Of a stretch of 64,000 nucleotides of DNA, positions 1-8,937 are shown one piece after another. How positions within the stretch are numbered: position 1 is the first letter of the stretch; each line of letters opens with the position of its first letter. The DNA lies in contig NZ_JANLCN010000001.1 of NCBI RefSeq assembly GCF_024979255.1, positions 372,001 to 436,000 of the forward strand. Direction: 5' to 3'. The notes below the pieces were generated by a model. The model had not been told where the DNA came from. It ran no database searches and saw nothing but the letters and a program-made list of their open reading frames with translations. The position numbers were made by a program, and so were the translations under genes. This DNA comes from Herbiconiux moechotypicola (GTDB taxonomy: Bacteria > Actinomycetota > Actinomycetes > Actinomycetales > Microbacteriaceae).

Positions 1-338
1 AGGACTTCACCGAGCAGACCCCGCTCACCGTGGGCAGCCCGCAGCAGGTGATCGACCGCACCCTCACCTTCCGTGAGAGCTTCGGCGACTACCAGCGCCA
101 GCTGTTCCTGATGGACCACGCCGGCCTCCCGCTGAAGACGGTGCTCGAGCAGCTCGACATGCTGGGCGAGCTCGTGGTGCCCGTGCTCCGCAAGGAGCTC
201 GACGCCAAGCGCCCCGCCCACGTGCCCGACGGCCCCACCCACGCCTCGCAGATCGAGCGGATGCGTGCCCTCGAGGCGGCGCAGGCCGCCGAGGTCCAGG
301 ATGCGGACGCGACCGCCCTCGAGGAGGTGTCGGCATGA
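1..338 (+). CDS. Luciferase-like FMN-dependent monooxygenase, C-terminal part
   Basis: Only the last 111 codons or so are inside the window; the gene enters from the left edge, with codons beginning at base 3. The visible part (GSPQQVIDRTL near the left edge, then QLFLMDHAGLP) resembles the C-terminal portion of FMN-dependent luciferase-like monooxygenases, which oxidise small organic substrates with reduced flavin and O2. The last 30 residues are rich in Ala and Glu. The stop overlaps the next start by 4 bases (ATGA). That partner is an FMN reductase, which fits a two-component monooxygenase of the CE1758/CE1759 type. The substrate is unknown. Confidence 0.75.
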   Translation, partial: DFTEQTPLTVGSPQQVIDRTLTFRESFGDYQRQLFLMDHAGLPLKTVLEQLDMLGELVVPVLRKELDAKRPAHVPDGPTHASQIERMRALEAAQAAEVQDADATALEEVSA

Positions 339-967
339 CCGCCCGCAAGCTGGTGGCGGTCTCGGCCGGCCTCAGCCAGCCCTCGTCGACGAGGCTCCTC
401 GCCGACCGGCTGGCCGAGGCCACCGTGGCCGACCTCCGGGCCCGGGGCGTGGAGGTGGAGCTCGAGACGATCGAGCTGCGCGACCTCGCCCACGACATCA
501 CCAACAACCTCGTCACCGGCTTCGCGAGCACCACGCTCCAGAAGGCCATCGACGCGGTCACGGGTGCCGACGGGCTCATCGCGGTGACGCCCATCTTCTC
601 GGCGAGCTACTCCGGTCTGTTCAAGTCGTTCTTCGACGTGATCGACAACACCGCGCTCACCGGGTTGCCGGTCGCGATAGCTGCGACCGGCGGTACGCCG
701 CGGCACTCGCTCGCGCTCGACCACGCGCTGCGGCCGCTGTTCAGCTACCTGCGCGCGACCGTGCTGCCGACCGCGGTGTTCGCGGCGGCGGAGGACTGGG
801 GGAGCGGCACGGCGGGCGACGGCTTCGCCACGCTGCCCGACCGCATCCACCGTTCGGCGGGAGAGCTGGCCACCGCGGTGGCGGCCTCGACCCGCTCCAC
901 CGAGGTGAAGGACCCGTTCGCCCTCGACTCCTCGTTCAGCCCCGTGGGCGGGTTCGGAGCGCAGTAG
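335..967 (+). CDS. NAD(P)H:FMN reductase, CE1759-type partner of the upstream monooxygenase
   Basis: A 210-residue flavodoxin-like reductase. The N-terminal strand and phosphate-binding loop are seen in SAGLSQPSSTRLLADRL (about residues 9-25), and TPIFSASYSGLFKSFFD (about 88-104) is the flavin-contacting segment typical of NADPH-dependent FMN reductases. It should supply reduced FMN to the luciferase-like monooxygenase encoded just upstream, whose stop it overlaps by 4 bases, so the two are translationally coupled. It acts in the cytoplasm. The family call is firm; the pairing is inferred from the overlap and from the known arrangement of these two families. Confidence 0.85.
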   Translation: MTARKLVAVSAGLSQPSSTRLLADRLAEATVADLRARGVEVELETIELRDLAHDITNNLVTGFASTTLQKAIDAVTGADGLIAVTPIFSASYSGLFKSFFDVIDNTALTGLPVAIAATGGTPRHSLALDHALRPLFSYLRATVLPTAVFAAAEDWGSGTAGDGFATLPDRIHRSAGELATAVAASTRSTEVKDPFALDSSFSPVGGFGAQ

Positions 968-1003
968 GGGCCCGCGCACGGCCGTTCGTGCTTACATGGG
1001 CGT

Positions 1004-2197
1004 ATGGCCGTGCGCGTGCGAAGCATCCAGACCGCCGTGCCCCGCGTCGCCCTCGAGCAGCACCGGGTGCGCGATCTCTTCGCGGCCCAGCCCGACCTCA
1101 CGCGGCTGGGCCGCCGTCTCGTCGGCGCGGCGTTCGACGCCTCGGGCATCGAGCGCCGGCATACGGTCGTGACCGACCTCGACCGGTCGACCCCGGGGGC
1201 TCCGGATGCGCCGCGCGCCTTCGTCGACGACTCCGGCGTGTTCCTGAGCCCGACCACGCGCGAGCGCAACGAGCTCTACATCGCCGAGGCGGGCGGGCTG
1301 GCCGTCTCGGCCGCCCGACGTGCGCTGGCCGCCGCCCCCGACATCCCGCCGGCCGCCGTCACCCACGTCGTGACCGTCTCGTGCACCGGCTTCTCCGCCC
1401 CGGGTGTCGACCAGCAGCTCGTGCGCGCGCTCGGCCTTCACCCCACGGTCGAGCGATACCACATCGGCTTCATGGGCTGCTACGCGGCCTTCCCCGCTCT
1501 GCGGCTTGCGCGGTCGCTCTGCGAGGGGAGGCCGGATGCGGTGGTGCTGGTGGTGGCTGTCGAATTGTGCACCCTGCACGTGCGCTCGTCGAACGACAGC
1601 GACCAGATCGTCGCCTCGTCGGTGTTCGCCGACGGCGCGGCGGCCGCGCTCGTGACCGCCGCGCCCGCGCCGCTCAGCGCCCCCGCGCTCGTGCTCGACG
1701 ACTTCGCCAGCGAGATCGCCCCGGTGGGGTCGGAGGAGATGGCGTGGACCATCGGCGACCACGGCTTCGACATGGTGCTGAGCGCCGCCGTGCCGCGCAT
1801 CATCGACGACTACGTCGAGGGTGCCATCGCTCCGCTCCTGCTCCGCGCGGGTCTGGGGGCGGGTCTCGGCGAGGCGGCGGCGGAGATCGCGCAGTGGGCG
1901 GTGCACCCGGGTGGACGCAGCATCCTCGACCGGGTGCAGGCGACCCTGGCCCTCTCCGACGCCCAGCTCGGGCCGTCGCGTGAGGTGCTGAGGGAGTTCG
2001 GCAACATGTCGAGCGCCACCGTCCTCTTCGTGCTGGCGCGCATCCTCGAGTCGGCCGGGGCGAGGCCTCTGCCGGCCGAGGGCGAGCGCGTGTGCGCGAT
2101 GGCGTTCGGGCCGGGCCTCACGATCGAGTCGGCGCTGCTCACCCTCGTACCGGTTGTGGTCCCCTCCGCCTCCCGCGCGGTGGCGGCGGTGCGCTGA
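1004..2197 (+). CDS. Type III polyketide synthase (chalcone/stilbene synthase-like)
   Basis: A 397-residue homodimeric ketosynthase that would extend a CoA starter with malonyl-CoA units and cyclise the chain. The triad is visible: Cys127 in SCTGFSAPG, His301 in AVHPGGR, and Asn334 in FGNMSSATV. The length fits the family (about 350-400). It is followed, with a 1-base overlap (TGATG), by a SAM methyltransferase and then an amidohydrolase, so it heads a three-gene unit. In related actinobacteria such pairs make methylated alkylpyrones, alkylresorcinols or quinone-like lipids, but starter and product cannot be read from the sequence. The usual extra partners (UbiA prenyltransferase, flavin oxidoreductase) are not in view. 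Confidence 0.9.
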   Translation: MAVRVRSIQTAVPRVALEQHRVRDLFAAQPDLTRLGRRLVGAAFDASGIERRHTVVTDLDRSTPGAPDAPRAFVDDSGVFLSPTTRERNELYIAEAGGLAVSAARRALAAAPDIPPAAVTHVVTVSCTGFSAPGVDQQLVRALGLHPTVERYHIGFMGCYAAFPALRLARSLCEGRPDAVVLVVAVELCTLHVRSSNDSDQIVASSVFADGAAAALVTAAPAPLSAPALVLDDFASEIAPVGSEEMAWTIGDHGFDMVLSAAVPRIIDDYVEGAIAPLLLRAGLGAGLGEAAAEIAQWAVHPGGRSILDRVQATLALSDAQLGPSREVLREFGNMSSATVLFVLARILESAGARPLPAEGERVCAMAFGPGLTIESALLTLVPVVVPSASRAVAAVR

Positions 2198-2946
2198 TGC
2201 CGATGCTGCCCGACCTGCGCAAGCGCGCCGTGGCGACCCGGGAGAGGATGGACGACCCGGACTGCGACCCCGTGCTGCTGGCCCGCACCTTCGAGCAGTT
2301 CACCGGGGTCAACCGCCTGGTGGCGGGGTGGCGGGGCACGTACCGGGAGCGCATCCGCCCGCTGCTGTCGGCCGAGACGCTGTCGACGCTCCTCGACGTG
2401 GGCTGCGGTGGGGGCGACATCGCGCGGGCGCTGGCGCGGTGGGCCAAGAACGACGGGCTGCTGCTCGAGGTCACCGGCATCGACCCCGACCCGCGGGCCA
2501 TCCAGGCCGCGAACTCGGCCCCCAACCCCGACGGGGTGCGCTTCCACACCCTCGCCAGCAGCGCGCTCGTCGACGCCGCGCTGCGCTTCGACTTCGTCAT
2601 CTCCAACCACGTGCTGCACCACCTCACCGCCGATCAGCTCACCGACCTCCTCGTCGACTGCGAGCTGCTGTGCCGGGGCCTGTCGATCCACAGCGACATC
2701 CGCCGCAGCCGCCTCGCCTACCTCGAGTACTGGTGGGCCACGCTGGTGCTCTTCCGCGGCTCGTTCGTGCGCGAGGACGGTCTCACCTCCATCCGCCGCA
2801 GTTACACCGAGGCCGAGCTCCGGGTCGCCGCGCGGCGCGAGTGGAACGTGGAGGCGCAGGCCCCGTTCCGCAACCTGCTCACCTTCGCCGCCAGCGCCGC
2901 GGCGAAGGAGGGCGAGCCCGGCGCGCAGGGCACACTGGAGGCATGA
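2197..2946 (+). CDS. Class I SAM-dependent methyltransferase of the type III PKS unit
   Basis: A 249-residue Rossmann-fold methyltransferase. Motif I is LLDVGCGGGDIARAL (about residues 65-79) and the acidic ribose-binding residue follows in GIDPDPRAI (about 93-101); a post-motif with NHVLHHL is also present. The ATG at 2197 is preferred because it overlaps the polyketide synthase stop by one base, although the frame stays open further upstream. The gene likely modifies the polyketide product: small methyltransferases directly after type III synthases commonly methylate the ring or a hydroxyl group. It ends in a 4-base overlap with the amidohydrolase. Confidence 0.85.
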   Translation: MPMLPDLRKRAVATRERMDDPDCDPVLLARTFEQFTGVNRLVAGWRGTYRERIRPLLSAETLSTLLDVGCGGGDIARALARWAKNDGLLLEVTGIDPDPRAIQAANSAPNPDGVRFHTLASSALVDAALRFDFVISNHVLHHLTADQLTDLLVDCELLCRGLSIHSDIRRSRLAYLEYWWATLVLFRGSFVREDGLTSIRRSYTEAELRVAARREWNVEAQAPFRNLLTFAASAAAKEGEPGAQGTLEA

Positions 2947-4274
2947 CCTCTCCCGCGCATCCCGACGCCCCCGACCTCGACCTCGACCTGCTCATCGCCG
3001 ACGCGACGGTGCACCGTCTCGGCCGCCGCGCCGACGTGGCCGTGCGCGGCGGCCGCATCGTCGAGATCGGCGCGGTGGACGCACGGCGGGCCGCGGTGGT
3101 CGTCGAGGCGGCCGGCCGCCTGCTCGCGCCGAGCTTCGTCGACTCGCACACCCATCTCGACAAGGTGCTGCTGTGGGACGACGAGCGGTACCGGGCCGAC
3201 GTGCGCGCCTTCGAAGAGGCCTGGTACGCCTCCGCCTCCCGAGACGACTACGGCCCCTCCACCGCCTGGCCGGCCGAGGACGCCCACATGGCCCGCCTGC
3301 TCGCCTCGGGCGCTACGCGCGACGAGATCGTCGCCGAGCTCACCGCGCGCATGTCGACGGTGATCGAGTGGGCGATCGCGCACGGCACCGGCACCATCAA
3401 GTCGCACACGACCTGGGGCGAGGTGAGTGTCGAGGCGATCACCCTGCTCAAGCGCCGGTACGCGGGCCGGATCGACCTGCTCGCGATCGTGCCGTGGCCG
3501 GCCGCCGACGCGCCCGACGGGCCGACGAGCCTCACCCGGGAGGGGTTCGCGCGCCTGGCCGCCGAGGGCCTGGTCGACTTCATCGGCGGGTACTACTCGC
3601 ACGGCGCCGATCGCGCCGAGATCGACGCGCTGTTCGAGTTCGCCGCAGCCTCGGGACTCCCGGTCGACCTGCACGTCGACGAGCAGGACGACCCCGACTT
3701 CTCGGAGTACGACTACATCCTCGACCGCGCCCTCGCCGCCGGGGTGGGGCAGCGGCTCAGCTGCAGCCACCTCACCGCGCTCGACTCGGTGGGGGTCGAT
3801 CCGGATGCGCTGGCCACGGTCGTGGCCAAGGCGCGGGCTGCGCAGAGCAACGTCATCTCGCTGCCGTCCTGCAACATGTACCTGATGGGGCGCAAGCAGG
3901 GCGCGCCCAGGCGACGCGGTGCGACCCGCCTCGATCTCTTTCTCGCCGCGGGGGTGAACACCGCGATCGGCTCCGACAACATCCGTGACGGCTGGCGGCC
4001 CTACGGCAACGCCGATCTGCTCGAGGAGGCGCTGCTCGGCGCCCATGTGCTGCAGTACGCGCATCCCGACCAGCTCGTCACCGTGTTCGACATGATCACC
4101 CGCAACCCCGCCCGCAACGCCGGGCTGACGCGCCACGGGGTCGAGGTGGGATGCGATGCCGACCTGGTGCTGCTCGATGCCGGCACGCCCGCGGAGGCGA
4201 TCCTCACGAGGGCGGCGCGCACCGTCGTGGTGAAGGGCGGAGCGGTGGTGGCCCGCGACGGGCGTCTGGTCTGA
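2943..4274 (+). CDS. Amidohydrolase-superfamily enzyme, cytosine-deaminase-like
   Basis: A 443-residue TIM-barrel hydrolase. The metal motif HxH lies in DSHTHLDKVL (His69 and His71). A second metal His sits in LPVDLHVDEQD, a third in SCSHL, and the catalytic Asp in IGSDNIRDGW. This set and the HLDK signature match the cytosine deaminase / N-isopropylammelide amidohydrolase branch, which acts on cyclic amidines and amides. The ATG at 2943 overlaps the methyltransferase stop (ATGA). A role in modifying the polyketide is possible but nothing in the sequence proves it; it may simply be a nucleobase or triazine-type deaminase sharing the transcript. Confidence 0.8.
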   Translation: MTSPAHPDAPDLDLDLLIADATVHRLGRRADVAVRGGRIVEIGAVDARRAAVVVEAAGRLLAPSFVDSHTHLDKVLLWDDERYRADVRAFEEAWYASASRDDYGPSTAWPAEDAHMARLLASGATRDEIVAELTARMSTVIEWAIAHGTGTIKSHTTWGEVSVEAITLLKRRYAGRIDLLAIVPWPAADAPDGPTSLTREGFARLAAEGLVDFIGGYYSHGADRAEIDALFEFAAASGLPVDLHVDEQDDPDFSEYDYILDRALAAGVGQRLSCSHLTALDSVGVDPDALATVVAKARAAQSNVISLPSCNMYLMGRKQGAPRRRGATRLDLFLAAGVNTAIGSDNIRDGWRPYGNADLLEEALLGAHVLQYAHPDQLVTVFDMITRNPARNAGLTRHGVEVGCDADLVLLDAGTPAEAILTRAARTVVVKGGAVVARDGRLV

Positions 4275-4300
4275 GCCTCGGAGCAGGGCAGACTAGAGGC

Positions 4301-4897
4301 ATGCACCCCGTTCGCCGCAAGCCGCTCTGGCGCTGGGAGCTGTTCCTGTTCGCGGTGGTGCTCGTGCTGGCCATGGCCGCGAGCGGGGTGAGCGCGGCCC
4401 GCTGGCCGGTAGTGGGCCCGGTGCTCGCGATCGTGCTGCTGCTCGCCGCAGTGGCCGTGGGGGCCGCCCTGATCGTGCCGCTGTTCCGCCGCGGCGGGCG
4501 CGACAGCGAGGGGAGTCGCCGGTCGCTCGACGGGGTCGAGCTGGTGCCCTACGCGCGGGTGGCCGCCGAGGCGGGGTCGGCCGTCGCGCCGCGGCGCCTG
4601 CGTGTCGACGAGACCGCGCGACGCCAGACCTCCATCGACGCCGCGCAGGCCACCTCGCCCACGCTCCGGGCGGTGCTGACTCCGGATGCGAGCCGCTGGC
4701 TGGGCAGGGAGCTGCGGGTGGCCGTCGACCTGGTGGGGGAGGACGGCGCGATCCACCGGGCCGGTTTCGTGCCGCGCGACGTCGACGCCTCGATCCACGC
4801 GGTGGTGGCGCCGCTGGCCGCCGAGGGGCGTGCCGCGGAGGTGCCGGTCTCGCTGTCTGGGCGCTCGCGGCCGTTCGCCGTCGAGATCGTCGCCTGA
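4301..4897 (+). CDS. Membrane protein of unknown function, two N-terminal helices
   Basis: A 198-residue protein I do not recognise. Two hydrophobic segments (about residues 12-32 and 38-62) form an N-terminal hairpin, followed by an RRGG stretch and a soluble domain of about 130 residues that probably faces the cytoplasm (positive-inside rule). The soluble part has a mixed strand pattern ending in VSLSGRSRPFAVEIVA. The start at 4301 lies 26 bases after the amidohydrolase stop. A CAGACT hexamer ends 6 bases before the ATG, a weak version of the leaderless promoter seen elsewhere in the window. Function unknown. Confidence 0.7.
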   Translation: MHPVRRKPLWRWELFLFAVVLVLAMAASGVSAARWPVVGPVLAIVLLLAAVAVGAALIVPLFRRGGRDSEGSRRSLDGVELVPYARVAAEAGSAVAPRRLRVDETARRQTSIDAAQATSPTLRAVLTPDASRWLGRELRVAVDLVGEDGAIHRAGFVPRDVDASIHAVVAPLAAEGRAAEVPVSLSGRSRPFAVEIVA

Positions 4898-5159
4898 CGC
4901 GGCGCGAGTCATCCTCGGTTACCGGCCGGAACACTGGTAGGATGGTGGTCGTTGAGAGCAGGCTGGCAGGGAGCTGGTCCTCGGTGGTGGTTTTCCGGCC
5001 GCGCGGTGCGCGCATCCGGAGGTCTTCTACTGGTGGCCAGCACGAAGCCCCTCGACACCGTTTGTCCAGGGATTGAGTTCCCTGCCGATCCGCCTGCTCC
5101 CACGCGAGGAGTCGCGCGCCCACACGGGGCCGCGACGCTAAACAAAGGAGAAAGACCTC
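4898..5159. other. pnp upstream region and 5' leader
   Basis: A 262-base gap without a credible gene. In many bacteria rpsO (ribosomal protein S15) directly precedes pnp; I looked for an S15 frame here and found none. A TAGGAT hexamer at 4938-4943 is the best -10 candidate, with no clear -35. A small perfect hairpin with CAGGGA and TCCCTG arms lies at 5067-5084. The Shine-Dalgarno AAAGGAG is at 5144-5150, 9 bases before the TTG start. Control of pnp through structure in its leader is known in other bacteria; here it is only a possibility. Confidence 0.5.
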
Positions 5160-7457
5160 TTGGAAGGTCCTGAGATCAAATTCGCCGAAGCCGTTCTCGA
5201 CAACGGCAAGTACGGCACCCGCACGGTCCGCTTCGAGACCGGGCGCCTCGCGCAGCAGGCTCAGGGAGCCGTCGCCGCGTACCTCGACGAGGAGACCATG
5301 CTGCTCTCCGCGACGAGCGTGTCGAAGCACCCGAAAGACAACTTCGACTTCTTCCCCCTGACCATCGACGTGGAGGAGCGTTCCTACGCCGCGGGCAAGA
5401 TCCCCGGCTCGTTCTTCCGCCGTGAGGGCCGTCCCTCGACCGAGGCCATCCTCGTCTGCCGCCTCATCGACCGCCCGCTGCGCCCGTCGTTCATCAACGG
5501 ACTCCGCAACGAGGTCCAGGTCGTCATCACCGTCCTCTCCATCGCGCCCGACGAGTTCTACGACTCGCTCGCCATCAACGCCGCCTCCGCCTCGTCGCAG
5601 ATCTCGGGTGTTCCGTTCTCGGGCCCCATCGGCGGCGTGCGTCTCGCGCTCATGCCCGGTTACGGCACCGAGCCCGACCAGTGGGTCGTGTTCCCGAAGC
5701 ACTCGCAGCTGCAGGACGCGGTGTTCGACCTCGTCGTCGCCGGCCGCGTGGTCGAGAACGCCGACGGCTCGTCCGACGTGGCCATCATGATGGTCGAGGC
5801 CGAGGCCACCGAGGGCAGCTGGAACCTCATCAAGGGCGGCGCCGTCAAGCCCAACGAGGCCGTCGTGGCCGAGGGGCTCGAGGCGGCCAAGCCGTTCATC
5901 CGTCAGCTGGTCGAGGCGCAGAAGTCGCTCGCCGACCAGGCCGCCAAGGCCGTGCAGGAGTACCCGATCTTCCTCGCGTACACCGCCGCCGCCTACGACG
6001 CGGTCGCCGAGTTCGCCTACGACGAGCTGGTGGGCATCTACCAGATCGCCGACAAGATCGAGCGCCAGAACGCCGACGACGAGCTCAAGGAGCGCGTCAA
6101 GGCGAAGATCGCCGCCCGCATCGAGGAGGGCTCGCTCGAGCCCGAGGTGCAGGGCATGGTCTCGGCCGCCTACAAGTCGGTCACCAAGCTCGTGGTGCGC
6201 GGGCGCATCCTCCGCGACGGCATCCGCATCGACGGGCGCGGCCTGGCCGACATCCGCCCGCTCGACGCCGAGGTCGCGGTCATCCCGCGCGTGCACGGCT
6301 CCGCCATCTTCCAGCGCGGCGAGACCCAGATCCTGGGTGTCACCACGCTCAACATGCTGAAGATGGAGCAGCAGATCGACTCGCTGTCGCCGGTGACGCA
6401 CAAGCGTTACCTGCACCACTACAACTTCCCGCCCTACTCGACCGGTGAGACCGGCCGCGTGGGGTCGCCGAAGCGTCGCGAGATCGGGCACGGCTTCCTG
6501 GCCGAGCGCGCCCTCGTGCCGGTGCTGCCCTCGCGCGAGGAGTTCCCCTACGCCATCCGCCAGGTGTCCGAGGCCCTCGGGTCGAACGGCTCCACCTCGA
6601 TGGGTTCGGTGTGCGCCAGCACCCTGTCGCTGCTCAACGCCGGTGTGCCCCTGCGCGCGCCGGTGGCTGGCATCGCGATGGGTCTCGTCTCCGACACCGT
6701 CGACGGTGAGACCCGCTACGCGGCGCTCACCGACATCCTCGGCGCCGAAGACGCGCTCGGCGACATGGACTTCAAGGTCGCCGGCACCTCGGAGTTCGTC
6801 ACCGCGATCCAGCTCGACACCAAGCTCGACGGCATCCCCTCGTCGGTGCTCGACGGTGCGCTCAAGCAGGCCAAGGCCGCGCGCGACGCGATCCTCAACG
6901 TGCTGAACGCCGCGATCGACGCCCCCGACGAGATGGCGCCCACCGCGCCTCGCGTCATCTCGGTGCAGATCCCCGTCGACAAGATCGGCGAGCTGATCGG
7001 CCCGAAGGGCAAGACCATCAACGCCATCCAGGACGAGACCGGCGCCGACATCTCGATCGAGGAAGACGGCACCGTCTACATCGGCGCCGTCGACGGCCCC
7101 TCGGCCGAGGCGGCCCGCGCCCAGGTGAACGCCATCGCGAACCCGCAGAACCCCGAGGTGGGCGAGCAGTTCCTCGGCACCGTCGTGAAGATCGCCACCT
7201 TCGGCGCCTTCGTGTCGCTGCTCCCCGGCAAGGACGGCCTGCTGCACATCTCCGAGGTGCGCAAGCTCGCCGGCGGCAAGCGAGTCGAGAACGTCGAAGA
7301 CGTGCTCGGCGTCGGCCAGAAGATCCTGGTCGAGATCACCAAGATCGACGACCGCGGAAAGCTGTCGCTCGCGCCGGTTCTCGCCGAGGCCGACCCGGCC
7401 GACACCGAGGGCTCCGCCGCCCACAGCGAGGGCCCGGAGGCCCCCGCCGAAGGCTGA
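5160..7457 (+). CDS. pnp: Polyribonucleotide nucleotidyltransferase (PNPase)
   Basis: A 765-residue 3'-to-5' phosphorolytic exoribonuclease and RNA polymerase, the trimeric core of RNA turnover in the cytoplasm. The domain order is complete: RNase PH 1 (about residues 10-145), an all-helical linker, RNase PH 2 (about 340-550), a KH domain around [15 protein letters not shown] (about 597-660) and an S1 domain around [18 protein letters not shown] (about 665-735), then a short acidic tail. The start is a TTG at 5160, chosen because the strong AAAGGAG at 5144-5150 stands 9 bases upstream and the protein begins as expected for the family. A strong terminator follows at 7485. Confidence 0.97.
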   Translation: MEGPEIKFAEAVLDNGKYGTRTVRFETGRLAQQAQGAVAAYLDEETMLLSATSVSKHPKDNFDFFPLTIDVEERSYAAGKIPGSFFRREGRPSTEAILVCRLIDRPLRPSFINGLRNEVQVVITVLSIAPDEFYDSLAINAASASSQISGVPFSGPIGGVRLALMPGYGTEPDQWVVFPKHSQLQDAVFDLVVAGRVVENADGSSDVAIMMVEAEATEGSWNLIKGGAVKPNEAVVAEGLEAAKPFIRQLVEAQKSLADQAAKAVQEYPIFLAYTAAAYDAVAEFAYDELVGIYQIADKIERQNADDELKERVKAKIAARIEEGSLEPEVQGMVSAAYKSVTKLVVRGRILRDGIRIDGRGLADIRPLDAEVAVIPRVHGSAIFQRGETQILGVTTLNMLKMEQQIDSLSPVTHKRYLHHYNFPPYSTGETGRVGSPKRREIGHGFLAERALVPVLPSREEFPYAIRQVSEALGSNGSTSMGSVCASTLSLLNAGVPLRAPVAGIAMGLVSDTVDGETRYAALTDILGAEDALGDMDFKVAGTSEFVTAIQLDTKLDGIPSSVLDGALKQAKAARDAILNVLNAAIDAPDEMAPTAPRVISVQIPVDKIGELIGPKGKTINAIQDETGADISIEEDGTVYIGAVDGPSAEAARAQVNAIANPQNPEVGEQFLGTVVKIATFGAFVSLLPGKDGLLHISEVRKLAGGKRVENVEDVLGVGQKILVEITKIDDRGKLSLAPVLAEADPADTEGSAAHSEGPEAPAEG

Positions 7458-7484
7458 AAGGCCCGCGGCTGATGTCGCTCTGAT

Positions 7485-7525
7485 CGGATGCCCGTTCCAC
7501 CTCGGTGGGGCGGGCATCCGTCGTT
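7485..7525 (+). terminator. Intrinsic terminator after pnp
   Basis: A perfect 10-bp stem pairs CGGATGCCCG (7485-7494) with CGGGCATCCG (7511-7520). The 16-base loop contains a further short CCAC/GTGG stem, and TCGTTTC follows. It lies 27 bases after the pnp stop and before the M16 peptidase promoter. Confidence 0.75.
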
Positions 7526-7562
7526 TCACGGCTTTTCGACGGCCCGGCACCTGGGTCACGGC

Positions 7563-7568
7563 TATTGT
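7563..7568 (+). promoter_or_regulatory. Leaderless -10 element of the M16 peptidase gene
   Basis: TATTGT, a TANNNT hexamer, ends 7 bases before the ATG at 7576, so transcription should begin at or next to the start codon. No convincing -35 box is visible. Confidence 0.55.
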
Positions 7569-7575
7569 TGATTCA

Positions 7576-8937
7576 ATGAGCGGAGCCGTGTCATTGCCCC
7601 TTGACCTTCCCGAACTCTCGATCGGCACCGTCGCCGAAGGGATCGTGAGGCGCTCCGTGCTCCCCAGCGGGCTCCGCATCCTGAGCGAGCACATCCCGGG
7701 CAGTCGCAGTGCCACCATCGGGTACTGGGTGGCGGCGGGGTCGCGTGACGAGCCCGGCCGGGAGGGCGACGTGCCCTCGCGCCACGGCTCGACGCACTTC
7801 CTCGAGCACCTGCTGTTCAAGGGCACCCCCACGCGCACCGCGCTCGACATCGCCGTGTCGTTCGACTCCGTCGGCGGCGAGCACAACGCGGTGACCAGCA
7901 AGGAGTACACCTGCTACTACGCCAAGGTGCGCGACGCCGACCTGCCGATGGCGATCACGGTGCTCTCCGACATGGTCACCTCCTCGCTGATCGACCCCAA
8001 GGAGTTCGAGACCGAGCGCGGCGTCATCCTCGAAGAGCTCGCGATGGCCGAGGACGACCCGGGCGACGTGGTGGGGGAGCAGCTGTTCGCGGCCGTTCTC
8101 GGCGCGCATCCGCTCGGCCGCCCCGTGGGGGGAACCCCGGATGCGATCCGCGAGGTCACCCGCGACGCAGTGTGGCGGCACTTCAAGGCGGCCTACCGGC
8201 CCAACGACCTCGTCGTGGCAGCAGCGGGAGCGGTCGACCACGACGAGCTCGTGGCCGCGGTCACGGCCTCGCTCGCGCACTCGGAGTGGGACCTCTCCAC
8301 GCCCGCGACGCCGGCGCCTCGTCGCTCGTCGGCGCCGACCCTGCTGGCCCCCGGAGAGGCCGTCCGTGTGGTGTCGAAGCCCACCGAGCAAGCGAGCGTG
8401 ATGGTGGGCCTGCCCGGCATCGTCGCCTCCGACGAGCGCCGCACCACGATGGCGGTGCTCAACTCCGTGCTCGGTGGAGGTATGTCGTCGCGGCTGTTCC
8501 AGGAGATCCGCGAACGCAGGGGCCTCGCCTACTCGGTGTACTCCTACGCCCCGAGCTACTCCGATGCGGGTCTGTTCACCATGTACGCCGGCTGCACGCC
8601 GGGCCGCGAGGGCGCCGTCACCGAGCTCATGCTCGACGAACTGCGCCGGCTCGCCTCGGACGGCATCACCGCCGACGAGCTGGCCCGGGCGCACGGCCAG
8701 CTCTCCGGCTCGGCCGCGCTCGCCCTCGAAGACAGCGACACCCGCATGTCGCGCCTCGGCCGCTCGGAGCTCACCCTGGGCGAGTTCGTCGATCTCGACG
8801 AGAGTGTGCGCCGCCTCAACGGCGTCACCGCCGACGACGTGCGCGAGCTCGCCGACACCATCTCCTCGGGCACCGTCAGCATCGCCGCGGTGGGCCCGAT
8901 CGCCGACGACGCGTTCCGAGAGGTGGTCGCGGCCTGA
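7576..8937 (+). CDS. M16-family zinc metallopeptidase (processing-peptidase-like)
   Basis: A 453-residue inverzincin-type peptidase. The inverted zinc motif HxxEH is HFLEH at residues 74-78 (His74, Glu77, His78), and the third ligand, Glu154, sits 76 residues further on in ILEELAM, the classic spacing. The catalytic half (about 25-210) is followed by an inactive-type half (about 215-440) with the arginine/tyrosine region LFQEIRERRGLAYSVYS. Members in actinobacteria follow pnp and cleave peptides; natural substrates are mostly unknown. The stop overlaps the next start by one base. Confidence 0.93.
   Translation: MSGAVSLPLDLPELSIGTVAEGIVRRSVLPSGLRILSEHIPGSRSATIGYWVAAGSRDEPGREGDVPSRHGSTHFLEHLLFKGTPTRTALDIAVSFDSVGGEHNAVTSKEYTCYYAKVRDADLPMAITVLSDMVTSSLIDPKEFETERGVILEELAMAEDDPGDVVGEQLFAAVLGAHPLGRPVGGTPDAIREVTRDAVWRHFKAAYRPNDLVVAAAGAVDHDELVAAVTASLAHSEWDLSTPATPAPRRSSAPTLLAPGEAVRVVSKPTEQASVMVGLPGIVASDERRTTMAVLNSVLGGGMSSRLFQEIRERRGLAYSVYSYAPSYSDAGLFTMYAGCTPGREGAVTELMLDELRRLASDGITADELARAHGQLSGSAALALEDSDTRMSRLGRSELTLGEFVDLDESVRRLNGVTADDVRELADTISSGTVSIAAVGPIADDAFREVVAA

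Noticed and set aside
4293-7910. A very long minus-strand open frame of about 1200 codons opposite pnp
   Set aside because: Its composition (Gly, Arg, Val, Asp, Leu runs) mirrors the codon bias of pnp read backwards; no domain, promoter or ribosome site is seen. pnp is certain.
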